A DNA stretch of 55,612 bases from Tissierella sp. (GTDB taxonomy: Bacteria; Bacillota; Clostridia; Tissierellales; Tissierellaceae): NCBI RefSeq assembly GCF_029266915.1, contig NZ_JARIEF010000109.1:1-55612 (forward strand), written 5' to 3'. This document shows, one piece after another, positions 19,009-26,617 of the stretch. Positions within the stretch are counted from its first letter, which is position 1. Each line of letters starts with the position of its first letter. The notes beneath the pieces were generated by a model. The model was not told the origin of the DNA, searched no databases, and worked only from the letters and a program-made list of their open reading frames with translations. The translations under genes were made by a program, and so were the position numbers.

Positions 19009-20181
19009 ATGAATTATTCAGAACTAAGTTTAGAAATGCATGAAAAAAACCAAGGTAAAATTGAGGTTGTTTCAAAGGTTAAGATAGAAACAAGAGATGA
19101 TTTAAGTATTGCTTATACTCCAGGAGTAGCAGAACCTTGCAGAAAGATCCATGCTAATAAAGATGACGCTTATAAGTATACTGCAAAGGGAAACCTAATA
19201 GCAGTAGTGACAGACGGAAGTGCAGTTTTAGGTCTTGGAGATATAGGCCCTGAAGCGGCTATGCCTGTTATGGAAGGTAAATCAATATTATTTAAGGAGT
19301 TTGGAAATGTTGATGCAGTACCAATTTGTTTAAATACAAATGATGTCGATGAAATAGTTGAAACCGTAAAAAGAATTTCCCCTACATTTGGTGGAATAAA
19401 CTTAGAAGATATATCAGCTCCAAGATGTTTTTTAATTGAAAAAAGATTAAAAGAAGAATTGGATATACCAGTTTTTCATGACGATCAGCATGGAACAGCA
19501 GTAGTTGTAAGTTCTGGTCTTATAAATGCTCTAAAACTAGTAGATAAAAAGTTTGAAGAAATAAAAGTTGTAGTTAACGGCAGTGGAGCAGCTGGTGGAG
19601 CAATTGTTCAAATGCTTTTAGGTCTAGGAGTTAAAGATCTAATAATGTGTGATAGCAAGGGAATAATATATAAAGGTTCTCCTACAAATAACTGGGTTAA
19701 GGAAGAACTTGCAGATCTTACTAATAAAGAAGGAATGAAAGGCAAGCTATCAGACGCTCTTGTAGGAGCTGATGTGTTTATAGGAGTATCAGTTGGAGGA
19801 GCTCTAACTCAAGATATGGTTAAGAGTATGAATAAAGATTCTATAATATTTGCCATGGCAAATCCTACTCCTGAAATATTCCCAGAAGAGGCAATAGAAG
19901 CAGGAGCTAGAGTTGTTGGAACTGGAAGATCAGATTTTCCAAACCAAATAAATAATGTATTAGCTTTCCCTGGAATATTTAGAGGAACTCTTGACGCTAG
20001 AGCAAGTGACATAAATAACAAGATGAATATAGCTGCAGCTTATGCTATTGCAGATATGGTTGAAGAAAAAGATCTATGCGAAGAATTTATAATTCCTGAT
20101 GCTTTAAATAAAGAAGTATCAAAAAACGTTGCTGAAGCAGTAAGATTAGAAGCAATTAATTCAAAATTATCTAGAATATAA
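19009..20181 (+). CDS. NAD-dependent malic enzyme
   Basis: Decarboxylates malate to pyruvate with reduction of NAD(P). The 390-residue short bacterial form shows AYTPGVAEPCRKI (about 35-47), VVTDGSAVLGLGDIGP, PVFHDDQHGTAVV (about 155-167), and the dinucleotide site VVNGSGAAGGAI. It lies between hemZ and aspS, where many Firmicutes carry hisS. A hairpin (20201-20235) separates it from aspS. Cofactor preference cannot be read safely from the sequence. Confidence 0.94.
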   Translation: MNYSELSLEMHEKNQGKIEVVSKVKIETRDDLSIAYTPGVAEPCRKIHANKDDAYKYTAKGNLIAVVTDGSAVLGLGDIGPEAAMPVMEGKSILFKEFGNVDAVPICLNTNDVDEIVETVKRISPTFGGINLEDISAPRCFLIEKRLKEELDIPVFHDDQHGTAVVVSSGLINALKLVDKKFEEIKVVVNGSGAAGGAIVQMLLGLGVKDLIMCDSKGIIYKGSPTNNWVKEELADLTNKEGMKGKLSDALVGADVFIGVSVGGALTQDMVKSMNKDSIIFAMANPTPEIFPEEAIEAGARVVGTGRSDFPNQINNVLAFPGIFRGTLDARASDINNKMNIAAAYAIADMVEEKDLCEEFIIPDALNKEVSKNVAEAVRLEAINSKLSRI

Positions 20182-20200
20182 ATATTAAATTTTATTATAG

Positions 20201-20243
20201 ATACCTCTCGTTTCTGCAATGGTTATGAGAGGTATAATAATTT
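20201..20243 (+). terminator. Hairpin between malic enzyme and aspS
   Basis: ATACCTCTC (20201-20209) pairs perfectly with GAGAGGTAT (20227-20235), followed by AATAATTT, a weak U tract. No T-box specifier or TGGNACC core is visible, so a T-box leader is not supported. Confidence 0.55.
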
Positions 20244-20255
20244 AGGAGGGCAGTT

Positions 20256-22040
20256 ATGGGAAAAGGTATGGGAGATTTAAGAAGGACAGATATGTGTGGC
20301 AATTTAAGGACTAGTGATGAAGGAAAAGAAGTAGTTCTTATGGGATGGGTTCAAAGAGAAAGAGATCTTGGATCTTTAGTATTTATAGACTTAAGAGATA
20401 CAAGTGGGATTGCTCAAATAGTATTTGACGATACATTGTCAAAAGAAATGCTTGAGAGCGTAAAAAAAATAAAATCAGAGTTTGTATTAGCAGTAGAGGG
20501 AATAGTTAGAAAGAGGCAATCTGTAAATAAAGAAATACCAACTGGAGAGGTTGAAGTTTTGGCTACCGGTTTTAAAATATTAGACGAAGCCGAAACTCCA
20601 CCAATCTACATTAAAGATGATGATAATGTTTCTGAAAATATGAGATTGAAGTATAGATATCTTGATCTTAGAAAACCATCTATGCAAGAAAAACTTAAAG
20701 TTAGATCAAAAGCAGCAAGGGTAGTAAGAGAGTTTTTCTATGATAATGACTTTCTTGAAATTGAAACACCTATGCTTACTAAACCAACACCTGAAGGAGC
20801 AAGAGACTATTTAGTTCCAAGTAGAGTTAATGAGGGTAAATTTTATGCTCTTCCTCAGTCACCTCAACTTATGAAACAATTGCTGATGGTTTCAGGATTA
20901 GATAGATATTTTCAAATAGTAAAGTGTTTTAGAGATGAAGATTTAAGATTTAATAGGCAACCAGAATTCACACAAATAGATGTTGAAATGTCTTTTGTAG
21001 ATGTAGAGGATGTTATAGCTATAAATGAGAAATTCCTATTTAAACTATTTAAAGAGTTAAAAGGAGTAGAAATTGATCTACCTATAAAAAGAATGACATA
21101 CAAAGAAGCTATGGAAAATTATGGAGTAGACAAACCAGATTTAAGATTTGGATTTAAACTTATAGACTTATCTAATGCACTAAACAAAAGTGAGTTTAAA
21201 GTCTTTAGCTCTGCTATAAATTCAGGTGGAAGCGTAAGAGCTATAAATGTGAATGGCTACAGCGATAAATTTTCTAGAAAAGATATTACTTCTTTAGAAG
21301 ATCATGCGAAGATTTATGGTGCTAAAGGTTTAGCTTGGATAAAGATTACTGACGAAGGAATAACTTCTCCTATTGCTAAGTTTTTAAAAGAAGAAGAATT
21401 AGAAGCCATACTAGAAAAAATGGATGGAAAACCAGGTGATTTACTTCTTTTTGTCGCAGATAAAAATTCTGTAGTTTTAGATAGTCTTGGTAATTTAAGA
21501 AATGAAATAGCAAAGAGATTAGAACTTATAAATAGTGATGATTTAGATTTAGTTTGGATAACAGAATTTCCTCTGTTTGAATATGATGAAGAAGAAGAGA
21601 GATATGTTGCCAAACATCATCCTTTCACAGCTCCAATGGAAGAAGATATAAATCTTCTTGATACTAATCCTGAGGCAGCAAGAGCGAAGGCTTATGATAT
21701 AGTTATAAATGGAGATGAAATGGGTGGAGGAAGCATCAGAATAAATAATTCAGAGCTGCAAAGTAAAATGTTTAAAGCCTTAGGATTTACAGAAGAAGAG
21801 GCTCAGGATAAATTTGGATTCTTGCTAGATGCATTTAAATATGGAGCTCCTCCGCATGGCGGAATTGCCTATGGCTTTGACAGGCTTATAATGACCCTTA
21901 CAAACAGCTCAAACATAAGAGATGTAATAGCCTTTCCAAAGACTCAATCAGCTACCTGCGTCTTAACAGATGCTCCTACTAATGTATCAGACTCACAGCT
22001 AAGCGAAGTTCATATAAAAATAGATAAAAAAGAAAAATAA
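20256..22040 (+). CDS. aspS: Aspartyl-tRNA synthetase
   Basis: Class IIb synthetase that charges tRNA-Asp (one is encoded at 847). The 594-residue protein has the N-terminal OB-fold anticodon domain (GWVQRERDLGSLVFIDLRDTSG), motif 2 FRDEDLRFNRQPEFTQID, the bacterial GAD insertion, and motif 3 GIAYGFDRLIM. The bacterial length with the GAD insertion means it is not the archaeal type. Whether it also charges tRNA-Asn cannot be told from this window. AGGAGG lies seven bases before ATG 20256. Confidence 0.97.
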   Translation: MGKGMGDLRRTDMCGNLRTSDEGKEVVLMGWVQRERDLGSLVFIDLRDTSGIAQIVFDDTLSKEMLESVKKIKSEFVLAVEGIVRKRQSVNKEIPTGEVEVLATGFKILDEAETPPIYIKDDDNVSENMRLKYRYLDLRKPSMQEKLKVRSKAARVVREFFYDNDFLEIETPMLTKPTPEGARDYLVPSRVNEGKFYALPQSPQLMKQLLMVSGLDRYFQIVKCFRDEDLRFNRQPEFTQIDVEMSFVDVEDVIAINEKFLFKLFKELKGVEIDLPIKRMTYKEAMENYGVDKPDLRFGFKLIDLSNALNKSEFKVFSSAINSGGSVRAINVNGYSDKFSRKDITSLEDHAKIYGAKGLAWIKITDEGITSPIAKFLKEEELEAILEKMDGKPGDLLLFVADKNSVVLDSLGNLRNEIAKRLELINSDDLDLVWITEFPLFEYDEEEERYVAKHHPFTAPMEEDINLLDTNPEAARAKAYDIVINGDEMGGGSIRINNSELQSKMFKALGFTEEEAQDKFGFLLDAFKYGAPPHGGIAYGFDRLIMTLTNSSNIRDVIAFPKTQSATCVLTDAPTNVSDSQLSEVHIKIDKKEK

Positions 22041-22044
22041 TAAT

Positions 22045-22090
22045 AAAGACAAGATAAAGAGATTTTATAAAAACTTCTTATTTTGTCTTT
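22045..22090 (+). terminator. Probable terminator of aspS
   Basis: AAAGACAAGATAAAGAG pairs with CTTCTTATTTTGTCTTT with two G-U pairs and one mismatch. The T tract is part of the right arm. Confidence 0.6.
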
Positions 22091-22108
22091 ACATAATGAT
22101 AAAAGGCT

Positions 22109-22124
22109 TATAATATGTTATAAT
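22109..22124 (+). promoter_or_regulatory. Candidate -10 boxes for the rseC-like gene
   Basis: Two TATAAT hexamers lie at 22109-22114 and 22119-22124; the second has a TGT extension. TTTACA (22088-22093) is 15 bases before the first. One of these probably drives the gene at 22173. Confidence 0.4.
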
Positions 22125-22172
22125 TAATTTGTTAATTAAAAATAAAGATAAATACATATAGGAGGTGCTCAG

Positions 22173-22598
22173 ATGGAGCAGGTTGGTTTTGTTAGAAAAC
22201 TACAAGAAGGAAACATGGAACTAGAAGTTAGACGTCCTTCAGCGTGAGGCGGCGGATGTAAAGAATGCAGTAGTAGCTGCGATGAGATTCCACACGTTGT
22301 TGTTATTCCAAATAATTTAAATGCTAAAGTAGGAGATTTTGTAGAAATTAAAGCACAGGTATCAAATTTATTAAAATATACTTTTATTTTATATATGATT
22401 CCATTTATGTTTTTAATAGGCGGTATTGTAATTGGTAACTATATATTTAGAAATTCAGGCACAAACAACAGAGAATTGCTTAGCTTTGCCTCGGGATTAT
22501 TATCTGTAGGTATATCTATGATAATTCTTAAAGTCCTAGATAAAAAAGAAGAAAAAAAAGAAGACGATGGAACAATTATAGCAACAAAAATACTTTAA
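22173..22598 (+). CDS. RseC/MucC family membrane protein, predicted selenoprotein (UGA at 22245)
   Basis: Reads continuously from ATG 22173 (AGGAGG upstream) to TAA 22598 as 141 residues with one in-frame TGA at codon 25 (22245-22247). The N-terminus MEQVGFVRKLQEGNMELEVR, the small-residue-plus-cysteine cluster, a beta-rich segment (VVVIPNNLNAKVGDFVEI) and two transmembrane helices (about 66-92 and 101-122) match the RseC/MucC/SoxR-reducing family. Clostridial members have C-x3-C-x2-C-x3-C here; this protein has U25-x3-C29-x2-C32-x3-C36, so the TGA takes the place of the first cysteine. A hairpin 19 bases downstream fits a bacterial SECIS. RseC-type proteins are linked to Rnf/Rsx electron transfer, but no rnf gene is in this window. 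Alternative: a nonsense mutation, less likely given the exact position and intact frame. An ordinary gene caller would report only a fragment from about 22395. Confidence 0.85.
22263..22290 (+). promoter_or_regulatory. Candidate bacterial SECIS element
   Basis: GCAGT (22267-22271) pairs with GCTGC (22276-22280), with a U-G closing pair and the loop AGTA. GAAT (22263-22266) can pair with ATTC (22287-22290) below a one-sided bulge. The apical loop has G at its second position followed by U and begins 24 bases after the TGA, inside the distance usual for bacterial SECIS elements. Confidence 0.6.
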
Positions 22599-23032
22599 TC
22601 ATCCTTTTTAAATCGTCTTATTGATCTAGAGAAAACAGTAGAAATTATAATTCCAATAGCTATGGCGGCAGCGGTGAATAAAACTTCTGTCGCTGTATTT
22701 ATAAAATTAGTGTAGTCTCTGCTAACTAAATAACTCATTGTATAATACATTCCAGCACCAGGAACTAACGGAACAAGTCCGGGAGTTATAAAAACGGTTG
22801 CTGGTTTTTTATATTTAATTGCAAGTATCTCTCCAAGTGCTCCAACTAAAAAAGCTCCCATAAAAGTCGCTAGAATTTTATTGTTTAGCGAAGAAAATAT
22901 TATAATATACAAAGACCTAGATGCGCCACCGGCAATACCAGAAGGGATTATTGTGCTCACAGGTGCGCCGAAATATATTGCGAAACCAATGGTAGCAAAA
23001 AAAGAATATACAAACTGTACTATAATCGACAC
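22595..23032 (-). CDS. Threonine/serine exporter, small ThrE_2-type subunit
   Basis: Membrane protein of 145 residues with about four hydrophobic helices, matching the C-terminal half (ThrE_2, formerly DUF3815) of threonine/serine exporters. It shows IIPSGIAGGASRSLY and ITPGLVPLVPGAGMYYTM; the second is a family hallmark. It starts with GTG (23032) directly after the TAG of the larger subunit gene, so the two are translationally coupled. Its stop codon overlaps that of the rseC-like gene on the other strand (shared TTAA at 22595-22598). Exporter function is a family inference. Confidence 0.88.
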   Translation of the reverse strand: MSIIVQFVYSFFATIGFAIYFGAPVSTIIPSGIAGGASRSLYIIIFSSLNNKILATFMGAFLVGALGEILAIKYKKPATVFITPGLVPLVPGAGMYYTMSYLVSRDYTNFINTATEVLFTAAAIAIGIIISTVFSRSIRRFKKDD

Positions 23033-23821
23033 CTATATCAGCCCCTTTGCTTTTAAATTTAATACTATACCAACTCCAAATGCTATTGCAAGGGCAGATA
23101 GTATAGCTTCCATGCCTTTAGATAGGCCGGAGAGAGAATCTCCAGACATGGTATCTCTTATAGAATTAGTTATCGAAACTCCTGGAAGCAGATACATAAT
23201 AGAACCTATAATTATTTTATCCAAATGAACTCCAAGGCCTGTTTTCACTGTAATGTATGCAAATAAAGAAGTAAGAAAAGCGCCCAAGAATCTATCTATA
23301 AAAAAAGTAAGATTATATTTAGATAATTTATCAAGTATTAGCAAAGATAAAAGGCTGGCTAAAAAACTTGCAAAGAAATCCTGATAAGTCCCTCCAAACA
23401 TAAGGCTGAAAAATCCAGACACATAGCTTCCGCTAAAAAGTTTTAAATACTTGGGATATCCTCGAACGTTATTTATAGCTTCTAAATCCTTCATTCCCTG
23501 TTCTAGCGTTATATTCTTATTTACAAACTTTCTGGAAAAATCATTAACTAGATTTATAATATTTAAGTTTATATCGACATTTTTAATTCTTTTAAAATAA
23601 GTAAACACATCACCTTTATACTCTAAAGTTAAAAATATACCAGTTTGCGTAACAAAAGAATCTACTTCCTGAACGTTTTCCTTGGAATTACATATTCTAA
23701 TCATAGTATCTTCAACTCTATATGTCTCGGCGCCATTACTCAGCATAGTTTTTCCAGCAAAGAGAGCTAAAGCACTTAATTTTTGAAGTTCTTTTTTATT
23801 ATTTATAACAAAATTATTCAT
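23033..23821 (-). CDS. Threonine/serine exporter, ThrE-type subunit (DUF1212)
   Basis: The 262-residue N-terminal half of a ThrE exporter. A soluble N-terminal region contains the family motif SNGAETYRVEDTM (about 28-40) and is followed by about five transmembrane helices from residue 120 on, including GVHLDKIIIGSIMYLLPGVSITNSIRDTMSGD. Partner of the 145-residue subunit downstream. It diverges from glyA, which interconverts serine and glycine; a shared theme of serine homeostasis is possible but unproven. Confidence 0.9.
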   Translation of the reverse strand: MNNFVINNKKELQKLSALALFAGKTMLSNGAETYRVEDTMIRICNSKENVQEVDSFVTQTGIFLTLEYKGDVFTYFKRIKNVDINLNIINLVNDFSRKFVNKNITLEQGMKDLEAINNVRGYPKYLKLFSGSYVSGFFSLMFGGTYQDFFASFLASLLSLLILDKLSKYNLTFFIDRFLGAFLTSLFAYITVKTGLGVHLDKIIIGSIMYLLPGVSITNSIRDTMSGDSLSGLSKGMEAILSALAIAFGVGIVLNLKAKGLI

Positions 23822-23846
23822 TTTTCACCTCTGAAGATTATTATGT

Positions 23847-23875
23847 TTGTAATTTATGACAAATATAGGTATAAT
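23847..23875 (+). promoter_or_regulatory. Probable glyA promoter
   Basis: TTGTAA (23847-23852), a 17-base spacer, TATAAT (23870-23875). Just downstream, TACTATAA and TTATAGTA form a hairpin (about 23882-23903) in the leader. Confidence 0.6.
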
Positions 23876-23969
23876 TAAATAAGTACTATAACAATATTAT
23901 AGTATTTGTAACAAATAATCAATAAATCATTAAGGAATTAAATTTTATAAATAAATAGGAGGTATATTA

Positions 23970-25202
23970 ATGAATCTTGATAATTTAAAGAAAAATGATA
24001 AAGAGATGATGGGCTTTATCGAAGAAGAAATGGAAAGACAAAAAGAACATCTTGAATTAATAGCTTCAGAAAATTATGTGTCTAAAGCAGTTATGGAAGC
24101 TGGAGGAAGTCAGCTTACTAACAAATATGCAGAAGGGTATCCTGGTAAAAGATACTACGGAGGTTGTGAAGCTGTAGATAAAGCAGAAAACCTAGCTATT
24201 GATAGACTTAAGAAACTTTTTGGAGCAGACCATGCAAATGTTCAGCCTCATTCAGGATCTAATGCAAACTTAGGAGTCTATTTTTCTGTATTAGAACCAG
24301 GAGATAAAGTACTAGGAATGACTCTTTCACAAGGTGGACATTTAACTCATGGAAGCCCTGTTAATATATCAGGTGTGTATTATAATTTTGTTGATTATGG
24401 AGTAGATAAAGAAACAGAAATGATAGATTATGATCAGGTTCGTGAAATCGCATTAAAAGAAAAGCCGAAAATGATAGTAGCAGGAGCTAGTGCATATGCT
24501 AGAGAAATAGACTTTAAAAAATTCTCAGAGATTGCTAAAGAAGTAGGAGCTTATTTGATGGTAGATATGGCTCATATAGCAGGTCTTGTAGCAGCAGGAC
24601 TTCATCCTAACCCAGTTCCTTATGCTGACTTTGTAACAACTACAACTCATAAGACTCTAAGAGGACCTAGAGGAGGAGCTATTCTTTGTAAAGCAGAACA
24701 TGCTAAAAAGATAGATAAAGCTATATTCCCAGGTATTCAAGGCGGACCACTTATGCATATTATAGCTGCAAAGGGTGTTGCATTTGGGGAAGCATTAGAG
24801 GATGGATTTAAAGAGTATCAGCAACAAGTGGTAAAAAATGCTAAAGTATTAGCAGAATCTTTACAAGAAAACGGTATTAGAATAGTATCTGGAGGAACTG
24901 ATAATCATCTTATGCTTTTAGATGTAAGAGATAAAGGTTTAACTGGTAAAAAAGCAGAGGCTCTTTTAGAAGAAGTAAATGTTACTACTAATAAAAATAC
25001 AATTCCTTTTGATCCAGAGAGTCCTTTTGTAACAAGTGGTGTGAGAATAGGAACACCCGCAATTACAACTCGTGGAATGAAAGAAGAAGAAATGAAAGAA
25101 ATAGCTGAAATTATAAATCTAGCATTAGATGAAAATAATTCTAGAGAAGATTTAAAGAAAAGAGTTTCTGCTCTTTGTGAAAGATTCCCACTATATAAAT
25201 AA
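23970..25202 (+). CDS. glyA: Serine hydroxymethyltransferase
   Basis: PLP enzyme converting serine and tetrahydrofolate to glycine and 5,10-methylene-tetrahydrofolate, the main source of one-carbon units. The 410-residue protein shows LIASENYVS, the [17 protein letters not shown] block, [13 protein letters not shown], and the PLP lysine in [14 protein letters not shown] (about 225-238). AGGAGG precedes ATG 23970. Single gene with its own promoter and a following hairpin. Confidence 0.97.
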   Translation: MNLDNLKKNDKEMMGFIEEEMERQKEHLELIASENYVSKAVMEAGGSQLTNKYAEGYPGKRYYGGCEAVDKAENLAIDRLKKLFGADHANVQPHSGSNANLGVYFSVLEPGDKVLGMTLSQGGHLTHGSPVNISGVYYNFVDYGVDKETEMIDYDQVREIALKEKPKMIVAGASAYAREIDFKKFSEIAKEVGAYLMVDMAHIAGLVAAGLHPNPVPYADFVTTTTHKTLRGPRGGAILCKAEHAKKIDKAIFPGIQGGPLMHIIAAKGVAFGEALEDGFKEYQQQVVKNAKVLAESLQENGIRIVSGGTDNHLMLLDVRDKGLTGKKAEALLEEVNVTTNKNTIPFDPESPFVTSGVRIGTPAITTRGMKEEEMKEIAEIINLALDENNSREDLKKRVSALCERFPLYK

Positions 25203-25211
25203 TAAGAAAAT

Positions 25212-25245
25212 GGCCTACAGCATAGTCTGTAGGCCCATATTTTAG
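25212..25245 (+). terminator. Terminator of glyA
   Basis: GGCCTACAG (25212-25220) pairs perfectly with CTGTAGGCC (25227-25235); CATATTTTAG follows, so the U tract is weak. Confidence 0.65.
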
Positions 25246-25279
25246 TTCAGATATGTATATAAATAAGAAGGTGAAATAA

Positions 25280-26617
25280 ATGGAACTTGGAAACATAAAA
25301 GAAACAAAAAATGTTATAGAAGAAGTAGCTATTGGAAGTATAGCTCATGAATTGGGTATAGAAAAGGGAGATATAATTATTTCTATAAATGGAAGCGAAG
25401 TAAAAGATATTATTGATTATAAATATCTGGTATCTGACGATTATATATTCCTTCAAATTTCTAGAAATGAAGATGAATTATGGGAGTTTGAAATAGAAAA
25501 AGATTTTGATGAAGATTTAGGAATTATTTTTACAAATCCTCTTATTGATAAAGCAAAATCTTGTAAAAATAAATGTATTTTTTGTTTTGTAGATCAACTT
25601 CCTCCAGATATGAGAGAAACTCTATATTTTAAAGATGATGACTCAAGACTTTCATTTTTACAGGGAAATTTTATTACTTTAACAAATATGAGTGATGATG
25701 AAATAGATAGAATAATCCAGTACAGACTTAGTCCAATAAATGTATCTGTTCATACAACTAATCCAGAACTTAGAGTTCAGATGCTGAAAAATAAAAATGC
25801 CGGGAAGATATATCCTATACTGGAGAAGTTTCATAAAGCTAATCTTGAAATAAATTGTCAGATAGTTCTAGTTCCAGGAGTAAATGATGGTCAAGAACTA
25901 GACAGAACTATAAAAGATCTTGCAAAACTTTATCCATCAGTTCATTCAGTGGCAGTAGTACCTATAGGTATTACAAAATATAGAGATCATTTAGAGAAAG
26001 TTGAATCTTTTGATGGTGATATGTCCAGAGAACTGTTAGATTACTTTGATAAGATACAAGATAAGTTTTTGAAAGAGATGGAAACTAGATTTGTATTTCC
26101 ATCTGATGAGTTTTTTGCTCTTTCACATAAACACCTACCAACTTATGAAGAATATGAAGGATTTCCACAATTCGAAAACGGAGTAGGGCTGATGAAGCTT
26201 TTTGAATCAGAAGTAGATAGTGAACTAGATAAAACTCCCGATGGTTCAGTTATAAACCAAACAATTACCTTTGCAACAGGAACACTTGCTCTAGAGTTTA
26301 TGGAAAATATAGCAAGAAAAATAGAAAGTAAATTCAAAGCTTTAACAATAAGGGTTGTTGCAATAAATAATAATTTTTTTGGTAAAAAGATTACTGTTTC
26401 AGGTCTTATAACGGGGATAGATTTGATAGATGGATTAAAATCTGTAGATACGGATAAAATAATAATTCCAAAATCTATGATGAAATCTTGTGAAGATATA
26501 TTTTTAGATAATATAACATTAAAAGAGTTAGAAGGAGAACTTGGAGTACCTGTTATTGTTTCAGAAGTTTCAGGAAAAGAGTTTATAGACTTATTTAGAG
26601 GAGAGGTGAAAAGATGA
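25280..26617 (+). CDS. DUF512 PDZ/radical SAM protein
   Basis: The 445-residue protein has an N-terminal PDZ-like domain (about 8-65, with GIEKGDIIISINGSEV), then CKNKCIFC (Cys95, Cys99, Cys102), a C-x3-C-x2-C cluster like that of radical SAM enzymes, followed by FVDQLPPDMRETLYFKDDDSR and LSPINVSVHTTNPELR, and a C-terminal DUF512 region. This family is widespread in Clostridia and typically sits just before der, as here; the stop and the der start overlap as ATGA (26614-26617). The reaction is unknown to me. The fixed linkage to a ribosome-assembly GTPase suggests RNA or ribosome modification, which is inference. Confidence 0.9.
   Translation: MELGNIKETKNVIEEVAIGSIAHELGIEKGDIIISINGSEVKDIIDYKYLVSDDYIFLQISRNEDELWEFEIEKDFDEDLGIIFTNPLIDKAKSCKNKCIFCFVDQLPPDMRETLYFKDDDSRLSFLQGNFITLTNMSDDEIDRIIQYRLSPINVSVHTTNPELRVQMLKNKNAGKIYPILEKFHKANLEINCQIVLVPGVNDGQELDRTIKDLAKLYPSVHSVAVVPIGITKYRDHLEKVESFDGDMSRELLDYFDKIQDKFLKEMETRFVFPSDEFFALSHKHLPTYEEYEGFPQFENGVGLMKLFESEVDSELDKTPDGSVINQTITFATGTLALEFMENIARKIESKFKALTIRVVAINNNFFGKKITVSGLITGIDLIDGLKSVDTDKIIIPKSMMKSCEDIFLDNITLKELEGELGVPVIVSEVSGKEFIDLFRGEVKR

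Noticed and set aside
20182-20255. T-box leader in front of aspS
   Set aside because: Only one hairpin is present in 74 bases; no specifier loop or conserved TGGNACC antiterminator bulge.
22245-22247. Nonsense mutation or sequencing error making the rseC-like gene a pseudogene
   Set aside because: The stop is TGA exactly at a conserved cysteine, with the frame intact on both sides and a SECIS-like hairpin downstream. Not excluded, but less likely than selenocysteine.
22395-22598. A separate 67-codon gene for a membrane protein
   Set aside because: It is the C-terminal part of the rseC-like gene after the in-frame TGA. It has no ribosome binding site at 22395 and begins inside the first transmembrane helix.
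22881-23228. Open frame on the + strand, 115 codons
   Set aside because: Antisense to the two exporter genes, whose protein sequences clearly match their family; no ribosome binding site.
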